Position numbers and translations under genes: made by a program
Shown here: positions 29,323 to 39,784 of the stretch, piece by piece
Numbering within the stretch: position 1 is the stretch's first letter
Layout of the letters: every line of letters starts with the position of its first letter
Assembly: GCA_043228905.1 (NCBI GenBank)
Contig: JBHGNT010000004.1
Span: 6,138,001 to 6,202,000, forward strand
Origin: Azolla caroliniana
Lineage: Eukaryota; Polypodiophyta
Length of the DNA stretch: 64,000 nt
Direction of reading: 5' to 3'
Notes under the pieces: generated by a model
Databases searched by the model: none
Told to the model about the DNA's origin: nothing
What the model saw: only the letters and a program-made list of their open reading frames with translations

Positions 29323-30770
29323 CTCCCCCTCAAGCTCAACTTGAGGCTCTTCGGGATCTTCCGGATCACCGCTCCGGTTCCTCTTGGCTCCACGCCTTGC
29401 TCGCGCTCCTCGGCCTGTTCGACTCCGCGCGCTTCGACCCTTCCGGTCGGCTTGTGTGCTCCCATGGCCCTTCACAGCTCTCTTGCTGTCACGGTGTTGG
29501 CGCCTCTCCTGCTGCCTTCTTTTCCGCTTGGCCCTCAGTTGATTCAGTGTATCTGAATCAAACATCCGAACCGACTCGGCTACCTTCGATTGGTTTTCGC
29601 TCTCGTCCGAGTTGGCTGTCTCCAACTCATCTTCGGTCTTCTCGCCCTTGACGGCGTCATCTCCCCCATGCTTGATTGGCTTCGGCTCTTTCTTTCGGTT
29701 GTTCCCCTTATGTCCACTTTTGGACTCTTCCGCGGATCCGCCCTCGGCTTCTACAGCCGATCCAAAGTCAAATTCGTCATCCGACTTGGCGTCGCGGTCT
29801 TCTCTCCCCCTTCCATGGTCATTCGAGACATCTCTCCCCTTGAAGTTCGGCACGTCGAGGCGACGCAACCCAAGAGCACCCGAGAATTGCCACAACTTTT
29901 CCAGACCAAGAGGCTTGGTGAAGATGTCGGCGGTCTGCCGATCCATCCGAACATACTGAAGTTCGACTTCACCAAAAAGGACACGCTCACGGACAAAATG
30001 GTAGTGCACCTCAATGTGCTTGGTTCGTGCATGGAAAACGGGGTTCTTCGCGAGCTGGATGTTGCTGAGGTTGTCGCAGTAGATCGTTGTCAGATCGGAC
30101 ACCTCCTCTTGCAGGTCCTTAAGTAGCCGCTTCAACCATATGGCTTTGCATGTCACGATAGCCGCTCCTCGATACTCAACTTCGGTGCTTGACAGTGCAA
30201 CTGTCGGCTGCTTCTTGCTACACCACGCGATCGCGACACTCCCAAGAGAGAACGTGTATCTAGACGTGGATCGGCTATCGGCGGCATTGCCAACCCAATC
30301 AGCATCGGTGTAGCCGACCAACTGCGAGGCTGTACCGGTCCAATATAGCAATCCCCGGTCCTTAGTGCCGCTTACGTACCACAATATGCATTGCGCACAC
30401 GGGCTTGCTTCAGTCCGTAAAGGGACTTCTTCAATCGGCACACTGTCGATGTGTTCGTTCCGGAGTGAAATCCGGGGGGTTGTACCATGTACACCTGTTC
30501 CTCAAGCTCACCTTGCAGGAACGCATTCTTTACATCCATCTGATGCAAGTGCCACCCCTTTGTCGCAGCTACCACGAGCAAAACACGAACGATCGTCATC
30601 TTCGCGACCGACGCAAACGTCTCATCACAGTCGATGCCGTGTTTCTACGCGTAGCCTTTTGCCACTAACTGGGCCTTGTATCATTGAGTCTCCACTACTC
30701 GCCGACTCTTCATCGGACTGGTTGAACCGACTCAGTCGTCCATGTGGTCCACTTAAGTGAACTGAAGTCG
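29317..30770 (-). pseudogene. Copia-4 RT (deleted), RNase H and C-terminal extension
   Basis: RT motifs run [20 protein letters not shown] to [10 protein letters not shown] (30372-30599). The sequence then jumps straight to [15 protein letters not shown], the end of RT, in another frame, so roughly 150-180 residues with YVDD are missing. RNase H follows (TVALSSTEVEYRGAAIVTCK, FHARTKHIEVHYHFVRERV). After NFKGRDVSNDHG comes a charged extension of about 180 residues (DEFDFGSAVEAEGGS, KGNNRKKEPKP, MFDSDTLNQLRAKRKRRQQE, ending PQVELEGEC). The 30441 frame is open through RNase H and the extension. Confidence 0.9.
29323..29340 (-). other. Copia-4 polypurine tract
   Basis: Element strand GAGCTTGAGGGGGAG then TGTTGAGAG. 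It overlaps the last codons of the C-terminal extension, and the stop TGA lies inside the LTR (29317-29319). Confidence 0.85.
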
Positions 30771-31693
30771 GACTCTCTTCGCGGGTCCCGATTTCAGGCT
30801 CATCCGGAGGCATCTCGGCCTCGCTGACGTCATTGTCAGAACTCGGATTGGAGGTGAGGTCCGGAGTCGGAGGCAAGTACTAGGACGCGGACTCGTCAAA
30901 CACAACATTGCGGCTCACGCGCGCTTGTTTGGTGCATGGGTTATAACACTTATAACCCTTCTGCTTGTCTGAATAGCCGACCAAGATACTCTTCTCGGCC
31001 TTTGCGTCCAACTTCCTCCATTTCTCCTTCGGCACATGCACATACGCAATGCTACCGAAAACTCTCAAGTGTCGTAAATCCGGCTTCCTTCCGAAATATA
31101 GCTCATGCGCCAACACTTTGTCTCCGATCCGGTTCTGGATGTATACCGCGGTCCTTACCGCCTCGGCCCAGTAGAACTTGGGCAAGCTCTTCTCCTCCAG
31201 CATTGCCCGTGCCGCTTCCACAACCGACCGATTTTTCCTCTCGGCCACGCCGTTTTGCTCCGGCGTGTATCTACAACTGAATTCGCGCCGAATTCCCATA
31301 TGTTGTAGATAACCGTTGAATTGACCGGAAAAGTATTCTTTTCCGTCATCCGACCGCAGAAACTTGATCTTCCTTCCTGTTTCCGTTTCCACGAACCCTT
31401 TAAGGTCCTAGAAACAGTCGAAGACTTCGCTCTTCCTCTCAATGAGGTAGATCCACGTGTGCCGCGTGTAGTCGTCGATGAAGGAGACAAAATATCGGCT
31501 CCCGCCAAGACTAACGTTTTGTGTTGGCCCCCACAAATCAGAGTGTATCAAGTCGAGCTTGTTCCGGCTCCGGTTATGCTCATTGGGGAAAGGAAGTCGG
31601 TGTTGCTTCCCAAGCTGGCAAGCTTCACAAATTTGTGCCTTCCGGCCACTAAATTTGGGCAATCCGAACACCACCTATTTCGATTGCAGGTCC
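30625..31693 (-). pseudogene. Copia-4 integrase and linker
   Basis: The zinc-finger end CEACQLGKQHRLPF and core (LDLIHSDLWGPTQNVSLGGS, first Asp) are at 31408-31674. LRSDDGKEYFSGQF (second Asp) and PEQNGVAERKNRSV (Glu) follow at 30880-31392 after a stop near 31408, then an acidic linker at 30625-30876. The G of the usual DNGGE is changed to DDGKE. Confidence 0.88.
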
Positions 31694-32202
31694 TAAAGCC
31701 GTTGGTAGTTGACGTGGCCTATCCGCTTGTGCCATAAGTCGATGTCTGACTCGACTTTTTGTCCCTTCGCGAACATTGCGGTGCCACCGTCAGTAGAGTC
31801 GAGGATAAACATCCTCCCATCTTTGCGCCCTTGTGCAATAACACGACCTTCTTCCTCAATGAAGCACCCGAGGTGTGTAAACCGGACCTCCATCCCTTGG
31901 TCGACGATTTGTCTGACCGACACCAAATTCTTCGTGATTGTCGGAACGTGTAGCACGTTCATGAGTTTCCCTTTCTGCCTGACATGGCTCAGGGGAACTT
32001 CTCCTACATTCGCGATCGGATGCTGAGTGTTGTCTCCGGTTGCGACTACTCCCGGTTGCATCAGTTTTTCTAGGTACGAGAACCACTCCTTATGGCTCGT
32101 CATGTGATTTGACGCGCTGGAGTCGACGTACCACACCTCGTCCGATTTCGGGGTGGTCTGCTTCATTGAGTTTGCTTTGTGTCTCGTCACGAAGGTAGAC
32201 AC
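31693..32202 (-). pseudogene. Copia-4 protease and GAG-pre-integrase
   Basis: The protease signature is VWYVDSSASNHMT (Asp kept, Gly of DSGA changed to Ser). It continues through LHVPTITKNLVSVRQIVDQG to the pre-integrase motif LWHKRIGHVNYQRL, where a stop ends the frame at 31693. Confidence 0.88.
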
Positions 32203-33140
32203 TTTTCCGGCTTTTCCGGATCCTTCGGCGTAGTGCGATCATTGCAGATTTCCTTTGTCGGTCTGTCCGGAACCTGTTCCGGACCCGGTTCTCTCCAAAT
32301 CGGCGTGCTTCTTCCAGCAATCACTCTCCCTGTGGCCTTTCTTGCCACAGTACCAGCATTCCGCGACAGATTTCCCTTGCCGGTTCTTGTCGCCTCAACT
32401 CCCCCTGTTTCTGGAGGGTCCGGAATTGTTGTCGGCATCATTTCGGTGCCTCCTTCCTTGATCTCATCGGCCGCCTCCATTGCGCAACGATTTGCCTCGT
32501 CCTCCACGTCCATGGGGCCTATCTCCCTCTGTGTACAACATCTTGCTGTCGGTGTGCATGCTCGTTGACGCACCCGCATGGTTCTCCTCTACCAGGAGCA
32601 TTGACTGTAAGTCGAAAAAGGACGACGTATTCTCCCGGGTACACACAGCAGTTCGGAACGCCCCGAACTTCAACGCCAAACCCCCGAGACAGACCTGGAC
32701 CATCTCGCTTTCCTCAATGTTCACATCGATGGAGGCTAAGGAGTCGCATATGTCCTTGATCTTCGAGGTATAGTTAGCCACCGACAAATCGCGTTGTCGT
32801 AGGTTGCTCAACTCCTATCAGAGCTGAAGTTGGTTGTGGTGCTCGCCACGAAGATCTTCTTCAAATTTTCCCACGCACCCTTCGGTGTTTTTGCATCCCG
32901 AACGTAGCTTAATAGCTGTTCACCCACACAAGACGCGAGACAGTACAACACTCTACTCGCCGATTGTTCCCACGTCGGGAAGTCTTTGTGTGTCGAATCG
33001 GGTGTTGTGTCATTTGCTCCATCGACATAGCTCCAGTAACCGTGTCCGAGCAGGTACTAGTGCATCTTGTAGGACCAAGATGCGTAGTTGGTTCTGTCGA
33101 GCTTCTCCGTCGGAAGCGAGCTGGCTATTCCTCTGTCCAT
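32203..33140 (-). pseudogene. Copia-4 Gag with several stops
   Basis: The ATG at 33138-33140 starts LPTEKLDRTNYASWSYKMH, a typical copia Gag N-terminus, with a TAG soon after. The frame resumes (DFPTWEQSASRVLYCL) and, after further lesions, continues at 32464-32811 (LRQRDLSVANYTSKIKDICD). The zinc knuckle CWYCGKKGHRESDC near 32330 is intact, unlike those of Copia-1 and Copia-2. Confidence 0.85.
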
Positions 33141-33210
33141 CGGTTTTCTTATTCTTCTTCGTTGGTTTTTCCTTCAAGCAAAGTCGACTGCAAAGGTTCT
33201 CAACCCTCGC

Positions 33211-33222
33211 GCTCTGATACCA
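33211..33222 (-). other. Copia-4 primer-binding site
   Basis: Element strand TGGTATCAGAGC, directly adjoining the 5' LTR. Confidence 0.93.
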
Positions 33223-33650
33223 TGAAAAGAATGGCGCGCTCTGAAACCGAACAACAAAAAACACAGGTTTAATGGAAAGCTTAGGTTTGCGTAGTACACA
33301 CGGGAGAGAGAGAGAGAGAGAGAGAGTAAAACACAAGAACTTAATTCAAAATAATGCTCAATCTATACATCGTGTGTGTTCAATGAACACTTTTATACAA
33401 GTCCTTTTTGGACTGACAGAAGTACTGGCAGTACTTCATTGCTCATTGAGGAGCCCCTACACCAACTCCCAAATATATTCCTTGCGGAATATCTTTCTGA
33501 TGGCCTCCCGGTTTCTGCACCGATCTGGCCTTCCTACGCACTAGTCTACGTACCGGTTTTCAACCGATCCGACCTAACCGATCGGTCCCAACTGATCTGG
33601 TCCTCGACTTGCTCAGCCAATCCGACCGATGTTGAGCTTGTCTCTCAACA
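33223..33650 (-). repeat. Copia-4 5' LTR (428 bp)
   Basis: Pairs with 28887-29322. GA tract at 33303-33327. Confidence 0.93.
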
Positions 33651-34123
33651 GATTTTGACAAAGGCGGACTAACTCGGCGGCCGGTCGTCGAAGGGAGACC
33701 AGACTGACACGAGAACACTCCATTGTCTTCGGGGCTTGACCAATGGTGGGAGTCGCGGTTCCGGTGGCTCACTCGACTCACCTTCACCGGTCTCGTTTAG
33801 CCCGTTGTTGTATCTCGTTTAGCCTTTTGTTGTACCTTAGCTTATTATTTGTAAAAAGCTACCAGAATCGTGGCATTAAGCCGGTTCATTGTAACCCATT
33901 TTTCTTGTATCATAAATCGTGTATATTCGTTTCCCAAAAAATTTGTCTAATCTTGTGCTTGATCCCTAACCACGGGTTAATCTTCATGATGGTCTCAGAG
34001 CTAATCGAATAGAAACCCTAGGTTTGTTTGAGGAAATGAACGCCGATGTGGTCGGAAGACAACGTGGACGAAACGTGACCTTCCCCCCACCAACTCCCTA
34101 GTCAAAGATTTCCACAACAATGT

Positions 34124-34792
34124 CCATTTGGTGGAGATGCCACCCTCTTGCTGTTGTCGTCCTCTTCACCACCGGTGCGAAGGTCTCGTCGTAGTCGATT
34201 CCGTGGGTCTATGCATATCCTTTAGCCACCAATCGGGCCTTGTACCGGTTGACCAAACTGTCAGTGTTCTATTTCGCCTTATATACCCATTTGCAACCGA
34301 TTGGTTTGCAATGTCGGGGAGGGTCAACCAGGTCTCATGCGTCGTTGGCATCCAGTGTCCACATTTCTGCCTCCATAGCGGCACACCAATTCGCGTCTTT
34401 CGTCGCTTCTGCGTAGCTCTTCAGCTCACACACTTCCGCCACCTTCGTCATATACGCATAATAATGCACCATGTATTCATTATACCTGTACCATCATGGC
34501 TACACCGTTTTACTCTGATGTATATATACAACTGAATTCTTGCTGAATTCCCATATGTTGTAGGTAACAATTGAACTAGCCGAAAAAGTATTATTTTCCG
34601 CCATCCAACCGTAGACACTTGATCTTTCTCCCAATTTTCACTTTCAACAAGGCTTTTCAAATTCCGAAAACAGTCAAAGACTTCGTTTTTCTTCTCTATG
34701 AGATAGATCCATGCGTGTTGGCTGTAGATGTCGATGAAGGAGACAAAATATTGGCTCCCGCCTAGGCTCATGTTCTGTGTCGGTCCTCATGT
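34124..34792 (-). pseudogene. Copia-3 integrase and RT N-terminal fragments, ending at the tandem junction
   Basis: 34124-34440 reads as copia RT on the minus strand ([32 protein letters not shown]) with stops. 34448-34771 is integrase core (MSLGGSQYFVSFID, HAWIYLIEKKNEVFDCF). Most of the integrase C-terminal half is missing between them. The fragment breaks off just before the first catalytic Asp, where Gypsy-A sequence of the next unit begins. Confidence 0.82.
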
Positions 34793-37700
34793 TCTGCAAC
34801 ATGTATCACAAGTCCGAACAAAATCCTCGACAAATTGTCGCATACAGGGCCACCAGAATGATCGTTGTACTAAATGTAATGTTTTAGTACTACCAAAATG
34901 CCCAGCTGTATATGTGTCATGACAGTTTTGTACTACTCGAAGGTGGCAAGAACCATTAGGAACATTCAAAAGTTCTTTAAAGAAGAGTAATCCATCATGG
35001 TATTTGAATTTCCGATAGTCCGTACCTGGTGGTTGCGACTGTGAACACGACGCTCGAGAGGGATCAATTTGTGCTAGTATAGCTTGGGCGAACGCATCTG
35101 TCTTCAAGTCTTCACGTATGGTATCGATAACGCGGGAATCCATAGGCATGTCAAAGATTTGTGTTGCTTGTAATCGTGCCGGTCCCAAGATGACTTGTTT
35201 TTGGTTATCGAAAGCTGGCTCGCCGGGACGGGGTGCTAGATACGAACGCCGTGATAATGCATCTGCCTTCCCTTGGTGCCTCCCCGGACGATATGTAATT
35301 TTGAAGTCGAAACGCATGAGGAAGTGGGCCCACCGAGCTTGACGTCGATTCAACACACGAGCATCCTGAAAGTAGGCAAGATTCTTGTGGTCACTAAATA
35401 CGGTGACTGGATGAGAGGATCCCTCCAGCAAATGCCTCCATTGCATAAAAGAATCCACTATTGCCAACAGCTCCTTATCATGGATTTCGTAGTTGATTTC
35501 GGCGGCATCAAACTTGCGTGAGTGAAAAGCCACAGGATGTAGCTTTTCATCATTCCCCTGTTGTGACAGAATGCTCCCCAATGCAAAATCCGATGCGTCA
35601 GCTTCGATAATGAATGGTTTCTCCAGATCGACATGAGCTAGAATTGGAGCCGATGTAAATGCTTTTTTAAGACTCTCGAAAGCCATGTCCGTTTCTTCAG
35701 ACCAGGTGAACGGTTGTCCCTTCCTGGTAAGTTGTGTGAGAGGTAGAACGATCTTTGAGTAATCCTGTATGAACTTCCGGTAAAAATTGGCAAAGCCTAA
35801 GAAGCATTGCACATCCCGTACCGAACGCGGAGTCTGCCATTCTACCACCGTTCTGACCTTAGCTGGGTCCATGGAGATGCCTTCTGACGAAATGATGTAG
35901 CCGAGAAATTCCACTTGGTTGCACCCGAAACTACATTTTTCTAGCTTTGCATACAGACCATGTTCTCGAAGTCGTTTTAGTACTAATAATACATGAGAAT
36001 CATGTTCTTCTTGGGTCTTTGAATAAACCAGTAGATCATCCAAATAGATGATCAAACAATCATCCAATAGATCTCGGAATATATCATTAGCCATGTGCTG
36101 GAAGACTGCCGGCGCATTAGTGAGGCCGAACGGCATGACAGTATACTCGAAGTGCCCATATCTGGTGCGAAACGCGGTCTTCCATTCGTCTCCTGGTCGG
36201 ATCCGTACGAGGTTATATGCTCCCCGTAAGTCGATCTTCGTGAAGAACCTGGCACCATTGATCCGTTCTAAAAGACTTGAGATAAGGGGAAGAGCATACC
36301 TATTCCTGATTGTAACCTTATTCAAGCCACGGTAATCTACAACGAGACGAAGCGATCCATCTTTTTTCTTGACGAAGAAAATGGGCGCACCGGCTGGAGA
36401 TTTCGAATGCCGAATGAAACCATTTTCCAAATTCTCCTCTATATAGGCCCGAAGGACTTCCAGCTCGGTTGGTGACAAATTGTAGATCGGTCCCCATGGC
36501 GGCTCTTTTCCCGGTTGTAAATCGATGGGGCAATCGTACGGTCGATGATGAGGAAGTGTGTTGGCTTGTACTTTATCGAACACATCGGTGTAATGGCGAT
36601 ACTTCTCGGGAAGTTGAACAGTGGATTCTTCTTTAGTGGTGTTGGAGGGGTTTACTGATATTGCAAAGAGGAACATTTCCTCCTTGTGCCCTTCTTTACG
36701 CAACTGACGTAGCGAAATGGTTGCCATCTTCTGAGTTGACCCTTGGGCTTGTCGACACCGGATTTCTCTTGTTCTCCAATCTATGTCAGGGTTATGTAAC
36801 TCGAACCACGGTAGTCCTAAAACTATAGGATGTTCTGGGATACTAATAATATTAAATGATACTACACATACTAAGTTATCTAGGACAATATTAATGGGCT
36901 CTGACTCTTCTAGGATATTTCCGGAAGCAATGGGACGTCCATCAATGACTACTACAGAGGCTGGACACTGGAGTTTTCTTAGGGATATCTTATGAGCTTG
37001 AGCAAATTTCTTATCCATAAAGCAAGAGTTAGCTCCGGAATCTAGGAGTGCTAGGACATGTACTGGAGGGGTACTTTTAGTACTAACTATTACTTGGGCT
37101 ACGAACACATCACTAACTTGCTTAGAGGGAATGGAACCACTAATGGGCTGCACAGATCTAGGGCTGTCCAACCAAACGGCTCCTATTTTGGCTGGACTTA
37201 GTCATTTAACTCTTCTTCTAACTGACTAAGGACATCAAATTTGTTTGCTAGATCTGGGATATTAGTACTATTAGGACTATCAGATATCCCTACTGAAATA
37301 GGTTCGGATTTAGTACAATTAGAACTAGCGACTATTTGGTTTACCTGTCTTCTTGGCCTATGGGGGCAATTTATTGCGATATGTCCTGGTCCACCGCAGT
37401 AAAGACATAGTCGATTTGTACGGCGTCGCTGCTTTTCTTCTTCGGATAATGGCCCTCGACGACGTGTAGTGTCAATCTCCATCGGAGTCGGAGTATTCGC
37501 TGGAGACGCATTATATGACTCCCTCGGAAAAGGTCTTGCTACCACTGAGGCGTAGGTGGGCTCTGATCTTGCCCTCGGCATCTGTAGCTATCGTTCCGAA
37601 CGTCGCTCAAAGAGGCGGTTGTCACATCTCACCGCGCGACTGATTGCTTCTGTTAAGGACTTTGGCTCTTCGGGGAAGGTCAAGAGTAAATCCTTGACGT

Positions 37701-38526
37701 CGTTGCGTAAACCATAACGGAATTGCTCCATCAACGCTTGATCATCCCAAGGGATATCGGCGGCGAGTAGGCGAAAATCTGCAGCGTATGCGGAGGCTGG
37801 ACGGTCACCTTGGCGTAATCGCCGGATTTTGTTGATTGCGGTCCTGATGCTGTCAGTATCTCCGAAACATGCTTTAAACTCACCTAGAAACTCTTCAAAA
37901 TTGTTGAGTAACGGAGATTCCTTTTCTAATAGTGGAGCAAACCATGACAACGCTGAGCCACTTAACAAAGTGCCTACTAAACCCACTCGTGATGCATCGG
38001 TGGGATATCGGGAAGGATGCATTTGAATAACTAATCGTACCTGGTTAAGGAACCCTCTAAACTGCGATCGCGTTCCATCGAACTTCGTGGGAAGGCCAAT
38101 CTTAGGTTCTTTATGAATCCCTTGTGTTCCGGGCCCATGTTGTTGCATCTCTACGATGGTGGCTTCGAGTTGTTGCACGCGTAACGCAAGTTCCCCATGT
38201 TGTTGTTGCGTTTGCTGCTTTTCTAAGGAGATTTGCTGAAGATCCCCCAGCAACCGTTGGTTTTCTTGTTCCAAAGCATGGAACTTCTCCTTCAAGCATT
38301 GGAATTCCGAGAAAACAGATTGATATTCTTCAGCGCTAACAGTGGCCATGGGATGAAAGAAAAGAGGAATAAAAGATTAGTAGGAAATGAGAGAGACAGA
38401 AGGTAGGAAAATTGGTTCAAACTGTCATGAACAGTACTGAGACAGAGAAGGAATTAGTACTAAACGAAGGATTAGTACTATGAGAGGTGTGGAACTTCTT
38501 CGAGAGAAGGAAGAAGTGAGCGAGAC

Positions 38527-38569
<43 letters not shown>

Positions 38570-38864
38570 TGATAAGAAAGATATTTATTATATGAAGAGA
38601 ATATACAACGGTGGCTAAAAGGCTTAAGACTGGCGTTGAACCAATTTGGTTCAACATAATGCCTAGTGCCCTCTTTTATAGTGTTTTCAGGAGTAATCCT
38701 GAAGCTTCTAGAATGTTCCAGAGAAATCTGGAATATACACTAATTTCCTATAATAAAATGTAAATGAAAATAATATCCTACGTATTACAATAGATGGTCT
38801 AATGGTCAAGAGCTCGACCCATATAACCTAAGGTCATGGGTTCGAGTCTTGCCATATCATGACA
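34787..38864 (-). mobile_element. Gypsy-A truncated copy, unit 2 (5' LTR, Gag, Pol to integrase finger)
   Basis: Pol (34787-37171) is cut within the integrase HHCC finger, ending TCDTCC plus two residues from the junction and a stop. The integrase core, chromodomain, polypurine tract and 3' LTR are absent. The 5' LTR is 38423-38864, the self-primer site 38409-38422. Confidence 0.94.
37198..38349 (-). pseudogene. Gypsy-A Gag, unit 2, nonsense mutation
   Basis: Same as 17437-18588 except for a CAG-to-TAG change at 37588-37590 (after residue 253, at the end of the capsid region), which separates the zinc knuckle from the capsid. Another change gives VEMQQHG for VAMQQHG in the coiled coil. Confidence 0.92.
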
Positions 38865-39784
38865 GATACAACGCGTTCTTGAATCGTCCGAGTCATGCGT
38901 TCTGCGATTCCGTTCTGCTCCGGACTATATGGTGCCGTATATTCATGTCTAATGCCGCGTTCTCGCAAAATTTGACGAATTCATCAGATTTGAACTCACC
39001 TCCATTGTCGGTTCGGAGACACTTCAGTTTCCGACCGGTCTGGTTTTCAACCATTGCGAGCCAATCTGAGAAGATCGAGAACACCCGATCTTTGGTTCTG
39101 ATGGGGTAAGCCCACACCTTCCGAGTCGAGTCGTCAATGAAACTGACGAAGTACGAGGCACCACCGAGTGACTGATGTGGCATCGGGCCACAGACGTCCG
39201 AGTGGACCAAATCGAGCGGGCTCGACTCTCTTGGTTCTGATGTCGGGTGTGATGCAGCTACCTGTTTGCCGTACTGTGCAATGCTCGCAAAACTGATGGT
39301 CCGAGAAGGAGAGTTTCGGGATGTATCCGGCTCTGGATAGGTGCGTGATGCCGGCCTTGCTGAGGTGTCCGAGTCGTCCATGCCATAAGGATGACACAGG
39401 GATATCTACCAGAAATAAGTTACCCTCTCTGAGTGTGACATACAAAGGGTACAATGAGTGTACCTTTGGTCCTCTAGCAAGCAGGAGGTTCCCTCTGTGG
39501 AGTGTCCACCCTCCTGATGAGAAACCAACACGGATGCTAGCTTTATCAAGTTGTCCGACTGAGATCAAGGGTCGTGAGAGCTCAGGAACGTGTCGAACGT
39601 TGTGTAGTACGAGTGTAGAGCCACCCGGAAGGTTGAGCTCTACGGTGCCGATTCCGATGATAGCACAGTGCTGCGAATTTCCGACCCGAACTGAGTCGGA
39701 GTGCCGGTCTGAATATTGCCGAAACTATGATCGGTGAGGTGTCACGTGATACAACGCGCCCGAGTCCAGAAGCCATGTGCTCGA
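38865..39784 (-). pseudogene. Copia-2 protease/integrase fragment, unit 2
   Basis: Copy of 19105-20019, between the Gypsy-A LTR and NA-1, with the same frame breaks. The RT half of Copia-2 is not part of the tandem unit. Confidence 0.9.

Larger units (their letters stand above)
28887..33650 (-). mobile_element. Copia-4, Ty1/copia element lacking the RT active site
   Basis: LTRs are at 28887-29322 and 33223-33650, with a perfect duplication GATTT at 28882-28886 and 33651-33655. Gag, protease, integrase, RT and RNase H are collinear on the minus strand. An internal deletion removes the RT segment with YVDD. LTR divergence is clearly higher than for Copia-2, Gypsy-A or NA-1. Confidence 0.95.
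28235..34119 (+). mobile_element. Insertion B: LTR-like insertion in Copia-3 RT, split by Copia-4
   Basis: It is 1,116 bp after removing Copia-4 and one GATTT. The 4-bp duplications ACGT (28231-28234) and ATGT (34120-34123) restore the RT frame when collapsed. The ends are TGTCGTGAAGATTTCTGG and, inverted, TGTTGTGGAAATCTTTG, like insertion A. It has a TATA-like GGCTATAGAAGGGG at about 28402. Near the right end, TGGTCTCAGAGC (33993-34004) resembles an initiator-Met primer site and is followed by a short ATG frame. So it may be an LTR plus leader rather than a pure solo LTR. Confidence 0.72.
15032..34792. repeat. Tandem array unit 1 (19,761 bp)
   Basis: It begins inside the Gypsy-A integrase finger and ends inside the Copia-3 integrase. 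Position 15032 aligns with 34793 and 54556. Left of 15032 Gypsy-A continues normally, so this is the outer edge of the array. Confidence 0.95.

Noticed and set aside
29590-30126. Plus-strand 178-codon frame opposite the Copia-4 RNase H
   Set aside because: Antisense shadow of the RNase H/extension frame, which has recognisable motifs.
34787-37171. A separate second Gypsy insertion in units 2 and 3
   Set aside because: The copies are cut at the same base, lack a 3' LTR and share all flanking insertions with unit 1, so they arose by tandem duplication and not by new transposition.
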